The notes beneath the pieces were generated by a model that searched no databases, was not told the DNA's origin, and saw only the letters and a program-made list of their open reading frames with translations. Positions 1 through 10,824 of a stretch of DNA of 64,000 nt are shown here, piece by piece. The DNA is from Typha latifolia (taxonomy: Eukaryota > Streptophyta > Magnoliopsida > Poales > Typhaceae): assembly GCA_019914945.1 (NCBI GenBank), contig CM034103.1, positions 8,246,001 through 8,310,000 on the forward strand. Direction: 5' to 3'. The first letter of the stretch is position 1; every line of letters starts with the position of its first letter. Both the position numbers and the translations under genes were made by a program.

Positions 1-772
1 TTCACACAGACCGAGAGCCGCATTCACAAATGTGTTCAAACGCGGGTACTGCGTTCACACAGACCGAGAGCTGCGTTCACAAATGCGTTCGAACGCAACC
101 TGAAGAATTCAAGTTGTCGCGTTCGAACGCACTCGGGCCCGTTCGAACGCACCTGAGTTCAAGTCATGCCGTTCGAACGCACCCGGGTCGCGTTCGAACG
201 CACCAACGAAGTTTGATAAAATTGGACTTTCGTGAGTACGGATAAGACTTGGATTTGTGAGTATGGATAAGACTTGGATTTGGCTCTATCTTTGAGATCA
301 TATATAAAGATTGTGATGCCCTATCTTTAGGGAGGTTGAAGAAGCATTATTGAAGGAGACTTCTTGAGGCTACATCGGTTCTTCAACTAACAAGGTTCCA
401 CTCATCTACAAATCTTAATCTTTTGTCTTAAGGGCTATCTAGACGAAAGATCAATCTCGAGGGTTACTGAGATTGGACTTCAATCACGAGAAGCAGTGAA
501 TCGTGGGTTCTAGCGAGCAAGACTGAGATGAACAAAGTTGTTTGGATCGACGGGTTGTTTTGTGAGTCAGTCTTGTAACTGCTACTATTCTAGTGATTGG
601 TTTTGATCCGAGTTTGGATCCGTGGTTTTTTCCCGTTTGGGTTTTTCCACGTTAAAATCTTGGCGTTCATCTCTGCTTTCGTTTTTAATATTTCTTCCGA
701 CTTTTACTTAAGCAAACGAGTGAGATCATTGCCTAGTGTTTAGATACATACGTGTGTCTAGGGGTTTTTTCA
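1..772 (+). mobile_element. 5' LTR (left end cut off by the window) of SIRE-like Copia element C1
   Basis: The right end is fixed by the terminal CA at 771-772 followed two bases later by a tRNA-iMet-type primer-binding site. The left part (1-230) is a minisatellite of roughly 53-bp units built from GCGTTCAC and GCGTTCGAACGC words. Two copies of a GGATAAGACTTGGATTT word follow (about 241-290), then a TATA box at 301-308. The 3' LTR pieces of the same element lie at 12192-12483 and 21539-21717, and a relative is at 35980-36836. The LTR start (TG) is outside the window. Confidence 0.85.
301..308 (+). promoter_or_regulatory. TATA box of C1 LTR
   Basis: TATATAAA lies downstream of the palindrome array and about 470 bases before the LTR end. 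The same position in the C2 LTR has TATATAA (36366-36372). It is the probable core promoter for the C1 transcript; the transcription start is inferred, not seen. Confidence 0.6.
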
Positions 773-774
773 AT

Positions 775-786
775 TGGTATCAGAGC
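775..786 (+). other. Primer-binding site of C1
   Basis: TGGTATCAGAGC matches the 3' end complement of plant initiator methionine tRNA, the usual primer of plant Copia and Gypsy elements. It starts two bases after the LTR end. Confidence 0.9.
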
Positions 787-821
787 AAGTTCTCTCACCC
801 TTTGAGAGAGATCAGATAGGC

Positions 822-2600
822 ATGGATTTTCATAGAGATGGACCATCATCTATTAGACCTCCTATCCTAGATGGATCAAATTATGGATATTGGAAAGCTA
901 GGATGAGAGATTACTTGAAGTCTATAGATGAACGAGTATGGTTTGCCGTTGTGAACGGTTGGAGTCTACCAATGTACATGGTGGATGATAAACTTGCTGA
1001 TAAACCGATAGAGTCATAGGATAGGTCAGACTATGAAAAAGTTGGATGGAATAGCAAGGCAATAAATGCAATTTTTAGTTGTGTTTCCTCGGAAGAATTT
1101 AGAAGAATTTCTACTTGTGAGATAGCAAAAGAAGCTTGGACGATCTTAGAAACTACTCACGAAGGAACTATGGCTGTCAAACTTTCTAAACTTCAGAGGT
1201 TGACTACTAGTTTTAAAACTCTACGTATGGAGGAGAATGAGACTTTTGATGAGTTCTATGCAAAGCTAAGTGATATAGTCAACTCCAGTTTCAACCTAGG
1301 AGAGAAAATTTCTGAATTGTCCGTAAGATCCTTAGGTCTCTTCTAGAGAGGTTTCAGGCAAAAGTTACAGCTATTGAGGAAAGTAAGGACATCGATTATA
1401 TGAAAGTTGAACAATTGGTAGGAAATCTACAAACATTTGAGTCCAGCCTTTCAAAACTGAGGAAGTCCAGAGGGATTGCCCTATCCACAGTTGAACAAAG
1501 TATAGAGGAGTCTGATGATGAAGGTGATTTAGATGTTGAGATGTTGGCCATGTTCGTTAAAAAGTTTAATAAATTCTTTCGGAAGCCAAACAAGTTGAAT
1601 GCTGAAAAACTTGAGAAAAGCAAAGCTTTTGTGAAAAAGAAGAATACTGCAAGTTCGAACACAGGTGTGAGCAACAATGGTGTCAAACAGAAAATTAAGA
1701 ATTCTGAGAATAAAGTTCGATGCTTTGAATGTTCTGGTTTTGGTCACATAGTACAAGAATGCCCTAATCGCCTTAAGAAGAAGGGTAAAGCTATGAAAGT
1801 TACTTGGGATGACTCAGATGAATCTGATGGTGATTCTGGAAAAGACGAAGAAAACTTTGTAGCTTTTGCCTCTTCTCTACTTAATATTGATTTCGTTGTT
1901 GATACTGATAGTACAGATGATCAGGATATGTTACCAAACAAGAAGATGAATCTGAAATTCAAAATGCATATAATGACCTGTACCTGGAGTCGTTTAAACT
2001 CAAGAAAAGCAATCTTAGACTACATCAACGACTCAAGGTAATTGAACCAGAAAGAATTCAATTTGAGGAGAAGTACAAATTGGAACTTGAACGTGTCAAA
2101 GACCTTTCTGAACAACTTGACAATGCAAAAAATAAAATGAAGACTGATGAAATTGAACTAGAGCGACTGAATAAGGAAGTGACATTTCTAAAAGGGAAGA
2201 ACAAATTAGACAAGATTTTAAAAGCTCAGATTTCTGGAAAAGACAGGTATGGTATTGGATACTCTAGTAATTCAAATAATCAATAAAACTGTTTTTGTTT
2301 CTGCAGGTATACAAAATGAAAATAACTTGAGGTCATCGATCGCATTTTCAAAGCAATCTTGGATGAATGCTTCTAAACTGAAGGTGAATCTACAAACTGG
2401 TGAATCATCAACAGCACCAAAGGTAAACTTTAGTCACACTTCTCGACAAAAGGTGAGTAGAAAAGGGTTTATTCCGACATGCTATCATTGCGGCATTCTA
2501 GGGCATATTCGACCTCATTGCAAATTTTTGCAAAAACCTAGAACTGCTTTCATTTATGGGATAAAAACAAAGGCTATATGGGTCAAGAAAAGTGATTTGA
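822..2600 (+). pseudogene. Gag of C1, SIRE-like, with two zinc knuckles and a coiled coil; broken
   Basis: Structural protein that packages the element RNA. The start is ATG at 822, reading MDFHRDGPSSIRPP, and the same start is present in C2 at 36887. The UBN2-type gag region runs to about nt 1480. A first zinc knuckle (CFECSGFGHIVQEC, about 1720-1765) is followed by a charged coiled-coil stretch (about 2080-2270) and a second knuckle (CYHCGILGHIRPHC, about 2480-2520). A TGG-to-TAG stop at 1017-1019 and several frameshifts (near 1320, 1940, 2240) break the frame. The long gag with coiled coil and second knuckle is typical of the SIRE/Maximus lineage. The lineage call is family knowledge; the breaks are seen directly by comparison with C2. 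Confidence 0.85.
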
Positions 2601-4148
2601 AATGTTATGTTGTGCATACAGCCTTGAAAGCTTTAAATTCTGATTTGTGGTATTTAGACAGTGGTTGTTCAAGACATAGGTCGGGTGACAAGTCGTTATT
2701 TTCTAATTTTGAAAAACATGAAGGGGGAGTTGTGACATTTGGAGATGGTAATTCATCCAAGGTAATAGGTAAAGGAAAGATAAATTCTTCGGGGGTTCCT
2801 ATTCTTGAAAATGTTCTTTATGTTAAGGGCTTGAAAGCAAATCTTCTGAGCATTAGTCAATTTTGTGATGAAGATTATGAGGTAAAATTCTCCAAAAATG
2901 ATTGTACTATTTTAGATCATGGTGATAATGTTATATGTTATGGATCTAGAACATCTGATAATTGCTATGTTGTTGGAACGTCACATAAACTGAAATGTAA
3001 CAGTGCATCTTTTGACATTGCAGATCTTTAGCATCAACGTCTTGGACATGTGAATCACAAGGAATTATTTACTCTGTCCAAACAAGAAGTGGTAAGTGGA
3101 ATACCTAAGATGAAAGAAATGTCAAAAAGGGTTTGCGGTTCGTGTCAAATTGGAAAACAAACTAGGATTTCACACAAGAAGGTAAATGCAGCTACCACCG
3201 ACCGTGTGCTCCAATTAGTTCACATGGACTTGATGGGTCCAACAAAAACGGAAAGTCTTGGAGGTAAACGCTATATATTTTTAATGGTCGATAACCTTTG
3301 AAGTTTTTAAATCACTATGCTTAAAAATGTAGAATGAAAATCTACTACCCTAGTTAGGATTCGTTCTGATCATGGTAGAGAATTTGAAAATGAAAATTTT
3401 TCCATATTTTGCGATTCTCTTGGTATTCAACATGAATTTTCAGCTCCTATATCTCCACAACAGAACGGGATTGTGGAAAGAAAGAACCGAGTTGTGCAAG
3501 AAATGGCTAGGGTTATGCTTCACGCTAAAAAGGTTCCTCAAAAGGTTTTGGGCAGAGGTGGTCAATACAACGGTACATGTGATAAATCGTGTTTATCTAA
3601 GACCAGGTATAAAATTGACTGCATATGAAATCTAAAAAGGTAAGAAACCTAGTGTTAAATATTTTCGAGTTTTTGGTAGTAAATGCTATATCTTGCGTGA
3701 TCGAGAATATTTGACTAAATTTGACACTAGAAGTAACGAAGGCATCTTCTTAGGATATTCGAATAATAGTAGAGCCTACAGAGTATTTAATCTTGACACT
3801 TCTACTATGATGGAATCTGCTAATGTAATGATAGATGAATCCATGACTGATTTAACTGAAGCTACTCCTATTTCTATTTTTGCAGATACATATGACGAAG
3901 AAATAGGAAAGGAGCTTGATCTGGAAATTGAGAATCAGGACGAGGACAAAATCAAAATGAACAAAGATGAATGTAACGTATCGGAACCATTTGCCAGAGT
4001 GAAATCAAATCATCCACTGTCACAAGTTATCGGAGACGTAAATGAACCAATTAAAACAAGACGACAAATCCAAAGTGAGGTATCATTTACTTGTTATACA
4101 TCTTTTGACCCTAAAAATGTGAAGGAAGCATTGCTTTCGGGCATCTAG
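2600..4148 (+). pseudogene. Protease and integrase part of C1 pol; broken
   Basis: The aspartic protease core is visible as LWYLDSGCSRH near 2646-2680. A GAG-pre-integrase segment with HQRLGHVNHKE and CGSCQIGKQ (about 3030-3160) gives the HHCC zinc site. The integrase core shows HMDLMGP (first Asp, about 3225), RSDHGREF (second Asp, about 3365) and GIVERKNR (Glu, about 3470), so all three DDE residues survive. A Trp codon is a stop at 3029-3031, and frameshifts lie near 3300 and 3500-3690. The integrase C-terminal part, with GIFLGYSNNSRAYRVFN, runs to DPKNVKEALLSG at about 4140. The frame ends there, where minus-strand Gypsy sequence begins. The reverse transcriptase that should follow is missing. 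Confidence 0.85.
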
Positions 4149-4149
4149 A

Positions 4150-6080
4150 TAAGGCATCAACGATGCTATTTTTAGTCCCCTTTTTATAAATGATCTCGTA
4201 GTCATATCCAAGTAGCTTAGACACCCATCTCTATTGGGCTGGTGCGTGTATGCACTACCCAAAAAAGTATGGCAAACTCTTCTGATCCGTGCAAATCATG
4301 AAGCGTCGCTCGATGAGATAAGGCCTCCACTTGGTGATAGCATGGATGATGGCAAGCATCTCTCTTTCATAAGCAGATAGCATTTGTGATCGCACAGAAA
4401 GAGCCTTGCACATGTAGGCCACGTGCCTGCCCTCTTGCATTAAAACAGCCCCCACACCGACACTGGATGCATCGCACTTAATGGTGAACGGTTTGGTAAA
4501 ATCTGCTAAAGCAAGGACCGGGGCTGAGATCATTGCCTTCTTCAAGGCTTCTTTTGCTTTGTCCGTCCATGAAAATGCACCCTTTCATAGCAAGGCCGTG
4601 AGGGGAGCCGCCACCTTGCCATAGTTCGCTACAAACCGGCGATAGTAGCTGGTTAAACTGAGGAAACCACGTAGCTCTTTGGTAGTCTTTGGCAGCGACC
4701 AATCCACCATGCTCTGGATCTTCTTAGGGTCTGCTTCCATGCGATCTTTTTATATGATGTGACCCAGGTAGTTGACTCTTTGCTGCCCCCATGAACACTT
4801 GGAGTCCTTTACTTTTAACTCGTGTTGCTAAAGTAGAACAAGTACCATCCGAGATGCCCCATATTGCCTTAGATGAGCCTAAAGATATCATTCATTAAGC
4901 TCTGAAAGGTGGCTAGAGCATTGGTAAGACTGAAAGGCATAACAAGGAACTCATAGTGTCCATCATGAGTTCTAAACGCCATCTTGTGCACATCAGATGG
5001 TTCGACTCTGATTTGATGGTACCAGCTCTCAAATCCAGCTTTGAAAAATAGCATGCACTAGCCAATTCATCCAACAACTCTTCAATCACCGGGATGGGGT
5101 ACTAGTCTTTGACGGTGATGGAATTGAGAGCTCGATAGTCTACACAAAACCGCCACAACACATCTTTCTTCCACACAAGTAAGACTGGTGAAGAAGAGGA
5201 GCTTCTACTTGGCCTTATCACCTCGCTGGACAGCATCTCTTGGACCATCTTTGTTATAGCCTCCTTTTGGATGAATGGATATCAGTATGGCCTCACATTG
5301 GTTGGACCCGCTACTGGCATGATCTCGATGCAATAGTCTTCCGCCCTAGGTGGTGGCAGTCCATGAGGCTGCTGGAACACATCTTCAAATTCCTGCAAAA
5401 TAGCCTTTAAATCAGCGGGTAAGGGTGATGGATTATTCACATCTTGGGCCCCTTCGATGAGTTGTATGAGGAACCCGCGGCACCCGAGTTTCGGCAACCC
5501 TTCTACGGACTGTAGTGCTCCAAAGATTTCCACGTTTGATGCAGCCGTTAACTGGATCGGTTTGCCTTCGTATTTGAACTCCATCGCCATGGTGGTGAAG
5601 TTGAAGGTGATTGGTACAAGAATCCGAAGCCATTGCACCCCAAGCACCATGTCGGCTCCTCGAAGAGCCAACGGGTAAAGGTCAATTCGAAAGGCATGGC
5701 CCTAAATTTGTAGCTGGACCTTGTGGCACATGCCCTCAGTTCTCAACACAGTGCCATCTCTAATGATCACATCAAAGCCGTTAGAAGACTCTGACTCTAA
5801 TCCCAACCGCCTCACCATCCGTAAATCCATAAAATTGTGGGTGCTTCCTGAATTAATAAGAATTAATACCTTTTTCTTCTTAATCATACCTTCGACCTGA
5901 AGAGTTTTCGGAGTCGATTCGCCGGCAAGCGAATGAAAGGAGAGTTTGGCTTGAACTTCCAACGGGTTGTCATCTTCGGTGTAGCCCACTTCTTCCACTT
6001 GTTGCTCCTCAAGATCTTCAATAGGATTCTCCTCAATCATCTCTTCCATGAGCATGATGGCTGCGGGCTGTTTGGCACAT
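4150..6080 (-). pseudogene. Protease, reverse transcriptase and RNase H of GypC
   Basis: Protease: the expected D-S/T-G-STHNF motif reads NSGSTHNFMD near 5850-5820, so the catalytic Asp is Asn. RT: WRFCVDYRALNSITVKD (about 5160-5110), then [24 protein letters not shown] (about 5020-4940) and [21 protein letters not shown] (about 4940-4885). RNase H: FTIKCDASSVGVGAVLMQEG (about 4490-4430) to the ADALSR-like end at 4150. The RT active-site YxDD region is destroyed between about 4870 and 4700 by frameshifts. Stops are scattered throughout, so this copy is inactive. Confidence 0.8.
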
Positions 6081-6099
6081 TTATGGCCTGGTGTGAAGC

Positions 6100-7233
6100 G
6101 CTTGTCGCAATAGAAGCATAAACCCTTCAAATGCTGATCTTCGACCTCCGCTGGTGTGAGGCATCGCCCTGTCACCCTTGGCTGTCCCCTAGAGTCAGGG
6201 CCTATCCATGGTGGGTTTGGTCGATTAAGGTTTAGCCGAACCCACCCCGAACGCGCCACTCTCGAGACCGATGGTCTAGGGTTAACAAGCGGGTCCATAA
6301 CGCTCCAAGTGGGGCGGTGAGTAGCCTTCAATTCCTTTATCTTTTCTTCCATTATTTGAGCCGCTAAAAATGCCTCTAGCAAGGTTGTAGGACGAGTAGC
6401 TTTGACTTTCGCTTGGATATCACGACGAAGCCCGGATATGAAAGTACTTTTGAGTGCTGAGTCTGACCATGCGGGGACTCTATTGCTGATTCTTTCGAAC
6501 TCCTCTTAATAGGCTCTTATAGAAGTCTTTTGGGTTAGTTTTGTCAAAGTGGCTTGGGAGTCTTCATAGTCGGAAGGTTCGAAATGCACACAAAGCGCAT
6601 CGATGAGCTCCTCCCAAGTGGCAAAGGGGCATGCACGATGCGTTGCTTGATACCATCTCACCACTATGTCTTCTAGCACCTTTTGGTGATTAGGTGCCCC
6701 TTGATAAGTGAAGAATTGCTCCACCCTATAAATCCAATCCAACGGGTCACCACAACTGAACTTAGGAAAATCGATTATGGTGCAGGGTTGTAGCATTTGG
6801 TCACGCCCATTCTCGTGTCCTCGGTAAAGCGACTCTTGTTGTTGGACCCTTGGCTGATGTGGGGGCTCCTCCTCTGGATGTGGGGCCATAGGTTCCCTCG
6901 AGTGCAGGGGAGGTAAGTCGGTTCGTCGTGCTGTCGCCAAGGTGCCCCCAGGATCGGTCCTCGTTGGTTCCCCTCTCTAGGTAAGAGGGGCTCTTCATGT
7001 CTTCAATGGCACTCAGGGGTACGCCTTGGAGGGTATTCATTCCTATTAGCAAGGGTGGCCTTGATCTCCAACAATGTTTGCGCCATTAGTGCTAGGGTTT
7101 GCGCGAGATCAAGTGGGCCTTCTGTCCGTCCTCGTGAACTCTGAGGGGATGGGGATCTTGACATAGCCATGTGGTCCATCTCCATGCGTTGATCACTTAC
7201 TTGCTTCGCCGCCTTGGATCTTGTGGTAGCCAT
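6100..7233 (-). pseudogene. Gag of GypC
   Basis: The start is ATG at 7233, 20 bases after the PBS; relatives in this window also start with M-x-T-T-R-S (GypJ at 49562, A-minus at 47125). The retrotransposon gag core is seen around 6770-6506 (DWIYRVEQFFTYQG, VVRWYQATHRA, WEELIDALCVHFEPS). A single CX2CX4HX4C-like box (CFYCDKRFTPGHKC) lies near 6115-6075 (on the minus strand). Frame changes near 6980 and a stop near 6510 break it. Confidence 0.75.
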
Positions 7234-7252
7234 AATGGTCTAAGGAAAGTTG

Positions 7253-7264
7253 GCTCTGATACTA
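7253..7264 (-). other. Primer-binding site of GypC
   Basis: On the minus strand TAGTATCAGAGC, one base from the consensus TGGTATCAGAGC, lies two bases from the LTR end at 7267 and 20 bases before the gag ATG. Confidence 0.75.
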
Positions 7265-7266
7265 GT

Positions 7267-7907
7267 TGTTACGAACCGACCTAATTCTATCTGCAACGGT
7301 TCTGGACTCGATGAAGCACATAACTTCAAAGAGGATCTGCGAGTAATCTAACCAACGGATCCTCCTGGATTTTGAATATATTGTTGCCCTTGTAGAGAGC
7401 TTTCCAATGAATCTAAGATCAGAAGATTTGGAGGGTCAGATATCAAGATATCAACCGAATAGTGGTCGAAGGTCAATTAGATCCTAGCTTAATAGCCCTC
7501 CAATGGCTACATGGATGTTAGGTTTAGTTCTTGGTATGAAAGGGGAGAAGTTATTGTGGAAGAGGGTGGTTAGAAGCTGGAAGAGGCCGACCAAAGACTT
7601 GGGCGGTGGAAAAAGGGAGGTAGGAGAGGGCGTCAATGGCTAGAGACAAGTAGAGAAGAAGATAAAGGCCAAAGCCAATTCTGATATCATCATGAGACCT
7701 CAATTAGGGTTTCCTCCATATTTATATAGAGGCTCACCCTATGAACTCCTCACTTAGTTAAACAACTCCAAACAACCTTAACAATTCCTAACAAAACTCA
7801 CACTTTCACCGCGGTGCATTCGAACGCGCTCGACTGTGTTCGAACACAAAATTTTTGTTCTCCGTCGATACAAACATTGTGCAGGCATTCGAACGGCCCA
7901 ATTCCGT
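7267..7907 (-). mobile_element. LTR of GypC (minus strand, outer end truncated)
   Basis: The inner boundary is TGTTACG at 7267, next to the PBS. On the minus strand it contains a TATA box (plus-strand TATTTATATAG, about 7718-7728). Upstream of that (7805-7900) are words related to GCGTTCGAACGC. The outer end is lost: C1 RNase H coding sequence resumes at about 7908 with KRIIKYV. No terminal CA or target duplication can be fixed at that side. Confidence 0.65.
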
Positions 7908-8448
7908 GAAACGTATCATAAAATATGTCGGTGACATAGTTGACTCAGGTATCTGATTTACTTATGACTTGGGAGCTATCATATCTGGATACACGGATTC
8001 TAATTGGGCAGGTTCATGTGATGATAGAAAAAGTACCTCAGGTGGATGTTTTTATATTGGAAATAATCTAGTTGTTTGGCACAATAAGAAATAAAACTCG
8101 ATATCCTTATCTACTGCGGAGGCCGAGTACATTGCAGTGGGAAGTTATTGTTCTCAGTTACTATGGATAAAACAGATGGTCAAAGATTACGGCATTGAAC
8201 AAGATACTATGGTGCTTTATTGTGACAACATGAGTGCTATTAATATATCGAAAAATCCTGTTCAATACTCGCATACAAAACATATTGATATCCGACATCA
8301 TTTTATACGCGAGTTAGTTGAAGACAAAATAATAGAACCAGAACATATTGAGACGGAGAAACAGTTGGGTGATCTGTTTACAAAACCTTTGGATTTACAA
8401 AGATTTGAGTATCTTTGTACTTCTTTAGGGATTTGTGCTTTGGATTGA
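7908..8448 (+). pseudogene. RNase H C-terminal part of C1 pol
   Basis: The frame reads GYTDSNWAGSCDDRKSTSGG, then SLSTAEAEYIAVGSYCSQ and YCDNMSAINISKNPV, then HTKHIDIRHHFIRE, and ends DLFTKPLDLQRFEYL...GICALD and a stop at 8446-8448. These are the standard Copia RNase H blocks. An in-frame stop lies near 8092-8094. The stretch from 8137 to 8448 is open. It is in the same orientation as the 822-4148 part, showing that both belong to one element split by GypC. Confidence 0.9.
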
Positions 8449-8745
8449 TTTTTTTTTATTTTGGTTTGCGTGTTTTTTATTTTATTTCATTTTTTTAGGT
8501 TTTCTTTTACTTTGAAATTTTCTCTTTGATTTTAGTTTCAGATTTATCGAGAGTTTTTGTCATAAAAGAAAATTTGATGCACTCCTAGATTCAATAATAT
8601 ACTCTTGACATATAAATACGATTTTTCTCTTGATTATGAGTTATTATAGTCAATTTTGTCATCTTATAGTATATTGTATCATTTCTAATTTATTCACACT
8701 CTCGACTTCTATGATAATTAAACTAAATTTAATTCACTCATAACG
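8449..8745 (+). other. C1 spacer after pol, up to the A1 insertion
   Basis: T-rich non-coding sequence homologous to 38749-39058 in C2. It ends with TAACG (8741-8745), the left copy of the target duplication of LTR A1. No gene is seen. Confidence 0.7.
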
Positions 8746-9762
8746 TGATACGATTCAGACTTCACCGACGTCGTCTCGAGCATGGATTCACTTTAGGAGT
8801 ATTTTTATTTCATGTTTTAGTGTTTAATTTCCATTAAAATAAGTTTTCTGTACGTCGCGTTCGAACGCTGGTGGAGTGAATTCGAACGCGGTTTGTGAAT
8901 GGGGTTGTGAACGTGGTGAAGAGAATGTACTGTGCGTTCGAACGCGGTGTGTTCGAATGCACTGTGAACGCCTGCATCGCGTTCACAAATATCGACAGGC
9001 GCGTTCGAACGCCTGCATCGCGTTCGCAAATACAGAAGAGCGAACTCGGTGCGTTCGAACGCGGTCGGGCGAGTTCGTACGCGGTCGACGAAAATTGTGT
9101 TTTTAGGGTTAATTTGAGTTGTTGGTTAGCCTATAAAAGGATGTGGTAGGCAACCAAATTGATTATTGATTATTGAGATTGAGTTTTGCCTTGCCTCCTT
9201 CGTCTTCTTCGCTCCCGTTCTCTCAATCCCCGGCGACGCCGCTTCTAACCTCCCTCGTCCGGCTAATCACCCTAGTTCCTTAGGGGTGGCCCTTTTCTCC
9301 CCCTTCGTCCAATCTATCCAACACTTGCCCTAATCCTTCCATCAACCACAACCCTTCCACCATCACTTTTCACCGGTGCCACCACATTAACGCCGGTGCA
9401 CCTTCAACCACCATTACCTAGGATTACGTGCCTCCATCCACGGATCCAAAACATACCATCTGACCTTTGTCCACAAATCGGACGATATCTCGAGATTCCC
9501 ACATCCGATTCGCCTGAAACTAGATTTGTTGGAAAGCTCTTTTCTGGGGCTACAACATATCAAAGTTTCACGTCGATCTGACGGTGGCATATTTCAGGAT
9601 CTTATTTCAAAGTTCCGTGCCAGATCTAGTCCAGATCAAGAATTGGAAGAGATTCACCAAAAAGGCGGGATCGTATCAAGCTGGTATCAGAGCTCTATAG
9701 CCAGAGGCGTGATCGTATCAAGCTAGTATAAGAGCTCCATAGCCAGAGGCATGATCGTAACA
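8746..9762 (+). mobile_element. Solo Gypsy LTR A1 with 5-bp target duplication, ending in two PBS-bearing 42-bp units
   Basis: It begins TGATACGATT and ends CGTAACA. It is flanked by TAACG at 8741-8745 and 9763-9767. The homologous place in C2 (39054-39058) has a single TAACG and no insert, which confirms both ends. It contains a palindrome array (about 8855-9085) and TATAAAA at 9132-9138. At 9669-9678 the sequence reaches GATCGTATCA, the expected LTR end, but continues for exactly two 42-bp units (9679-9720, 9721-9762), each holding a primer-binding-site-like word, before the target duplication. Confidence 0.9.
9679..9762 (+). repeat. Two 42-bp units carrying reiterated primer-binding sites at the end of LTR A1
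   Basis: Unit 1 has TGGTATCAGAGC at 9682-9693 and ends TGATCGTATCA. Unit 2 has the decayed TAGTATAAGAGC at 9724-9735 and ends TGATCGTAACA. Both lie inside the target duplication, so they were part of the integrated DNA or arose within it. The same 42-bp unit occurs at 52696-52737 and in reverse at 47167-47250. Confidence 0.85.
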
Positions 9763-9767
9763 TAACG

Positions 9768-10824
9768 TGTGTATATTCTTGAGTGAGCATGACATCATGA
9801 AATTTTTTTTTAAATAGCTCACTATTGACTTTGATTTTCACAGTTTGACCTCATGTGTGAAAGCCATCATTGCACCTATATGGTTTAAGTATATTAAAAG
9901 AAATTACAGGAAAAATTCCTATTCTGTTATGGAGAATAAGTCGAAAACTGCAAATTTAAATACTAAGTTGGTTTGACTACTGTGTTATATCATTGCTTAA
10001 ATAGGAAAGTTTATTTAAGAAGAATGTTTCATGTTATCTATGTTCAATTTACATATGTAAATTGTTATGATCAATCAAGATTAATTTAATTTTAAATGAT
10101 TCATTAGAATTGATTATAATATGCTTTTGATGATTTGATTGATCTGTGTATGACTTATTTCATTTGATTGTCATATTCTATTCTTGAATCTATTTTGAAT
10201 TTCTAGAAGTGCATCTCTAAAAAGATTTTTTATTTTTTATTTCTTAGATTTTTTTACTTAAAAAAAAGGGGCCGTTTGAACGCAGATTTTTGAGTTCGAA
10301 TGCGATGACTGACGCGTTCGAACATGCAGACCGGTGCGTTTGAACGCACTCGAGGGTTCTTTAAATATTACGTTTGAACCTAAGGGTTTTCATCTTCCAT
10401 CTTCCGAACCCTAGAAACCCTTCATTTTCTCCCTTTCAAATCTTCATGATCTTGGTCTTTTTCATCAAATTTCTCACTACAAACCCTTTTAGAGGGTAGT
10501 TTTCCTCCGGATCTAGCGTCTTTTAGCCGAATCTTTTAGTTTTTCTTCACTTTTGCGAGGTATGATCATTCATCAATTTTCTTATTTTTTTATTCAATTG
10601 AGTCTCTTGATCTTGATTGATTTCGTGCGTTTTCGAGTTTTGATCACGTTAAAGTTAATATCTTAATGTTTCTTGTGCGATTGAACGTGATATCTTAGCG
10701 TTTTCAAGTTGAAGATGGATTTCATTTAGGGCCTTCATGGTTTCTTGAATTTTTTGGATTTCTTGTTATCTTTTTGTTTGCTTTCGGCATGTATTGAATC
10801 TTGCAACTTGTTTTTTTCTCAAGA
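9768..10824 (+). other. C1 long spacer between pol and ORF3
   Basis: Non-coding and AT-rich, homologous to about 39059-40020 in C2. A small group of decayed GCGTTCGAACGC words (10270-10350) lies in it. The stretch near 10380-10560 (TCATCTTCCATCTTCC onward, to TTGCGAGGTATGATC) resembles a leader or splice-acceptor region for ORF3, but no splice site was established. Confidence 0.5.

Larger units (their letters stand above)
4144..7264 (-). mobile_element. GypC: truncated minus-strand Ty3/Gypsy body (gag to RNase H, no integrase)
   Basis: On the minus strand this reads primer-binding site (7264-7253), gag start ATG at 7233 (MATTRSKAAK), gag core with GDPLDWIYRVEQFF, knuckle-like CFYCDKRFTPGHKC, protease, reverse transcriptase and RNase H. 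It stops at the SIVDALSR word that normally closes RNase H (about 4147-4170). Integrase and the 3' LTR are absent. It replaces about all of C1 RT, so the join is probably an insertion followed by deletion on its 3' side. No target-site duplication is expected or seen. Confidence 0.85.

Noticed and set aside
30..245. Short open frames rich in VRTH, FERG and RSNA words in LTR palindrome arrays (also 8817-9149, 12287-12561, 35949-36194, 43511-43702, 47832-48090, 55912-56250)
   Set aside because: They arise because GTTCGAACGC repeats are open in several frames on both strands. No start context, conservation or domain supports a gene.
1..9090. Palindrome GCGTTCGAACGC as a heat-shock element
   Set aside because: A heat-shock element needs GAA and TTC blocks with two-base gaps. 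TTCGAA has none, and spacing between neighbouring palindromes is irregular.
1..9090. Palindrome as an RNA polymerase III B box
   Set aside because: It resembles GGTTCGANTCC only over GTTCGA. The conserved C at the end is not met and there is no A box at a fitting distance, nor a T-run terminator.
9679..9762. 42-bp units as an assembly slip
   Set aside because: The same unit length recurs in three separate loci with independent base changes, so it is not a local artefact.
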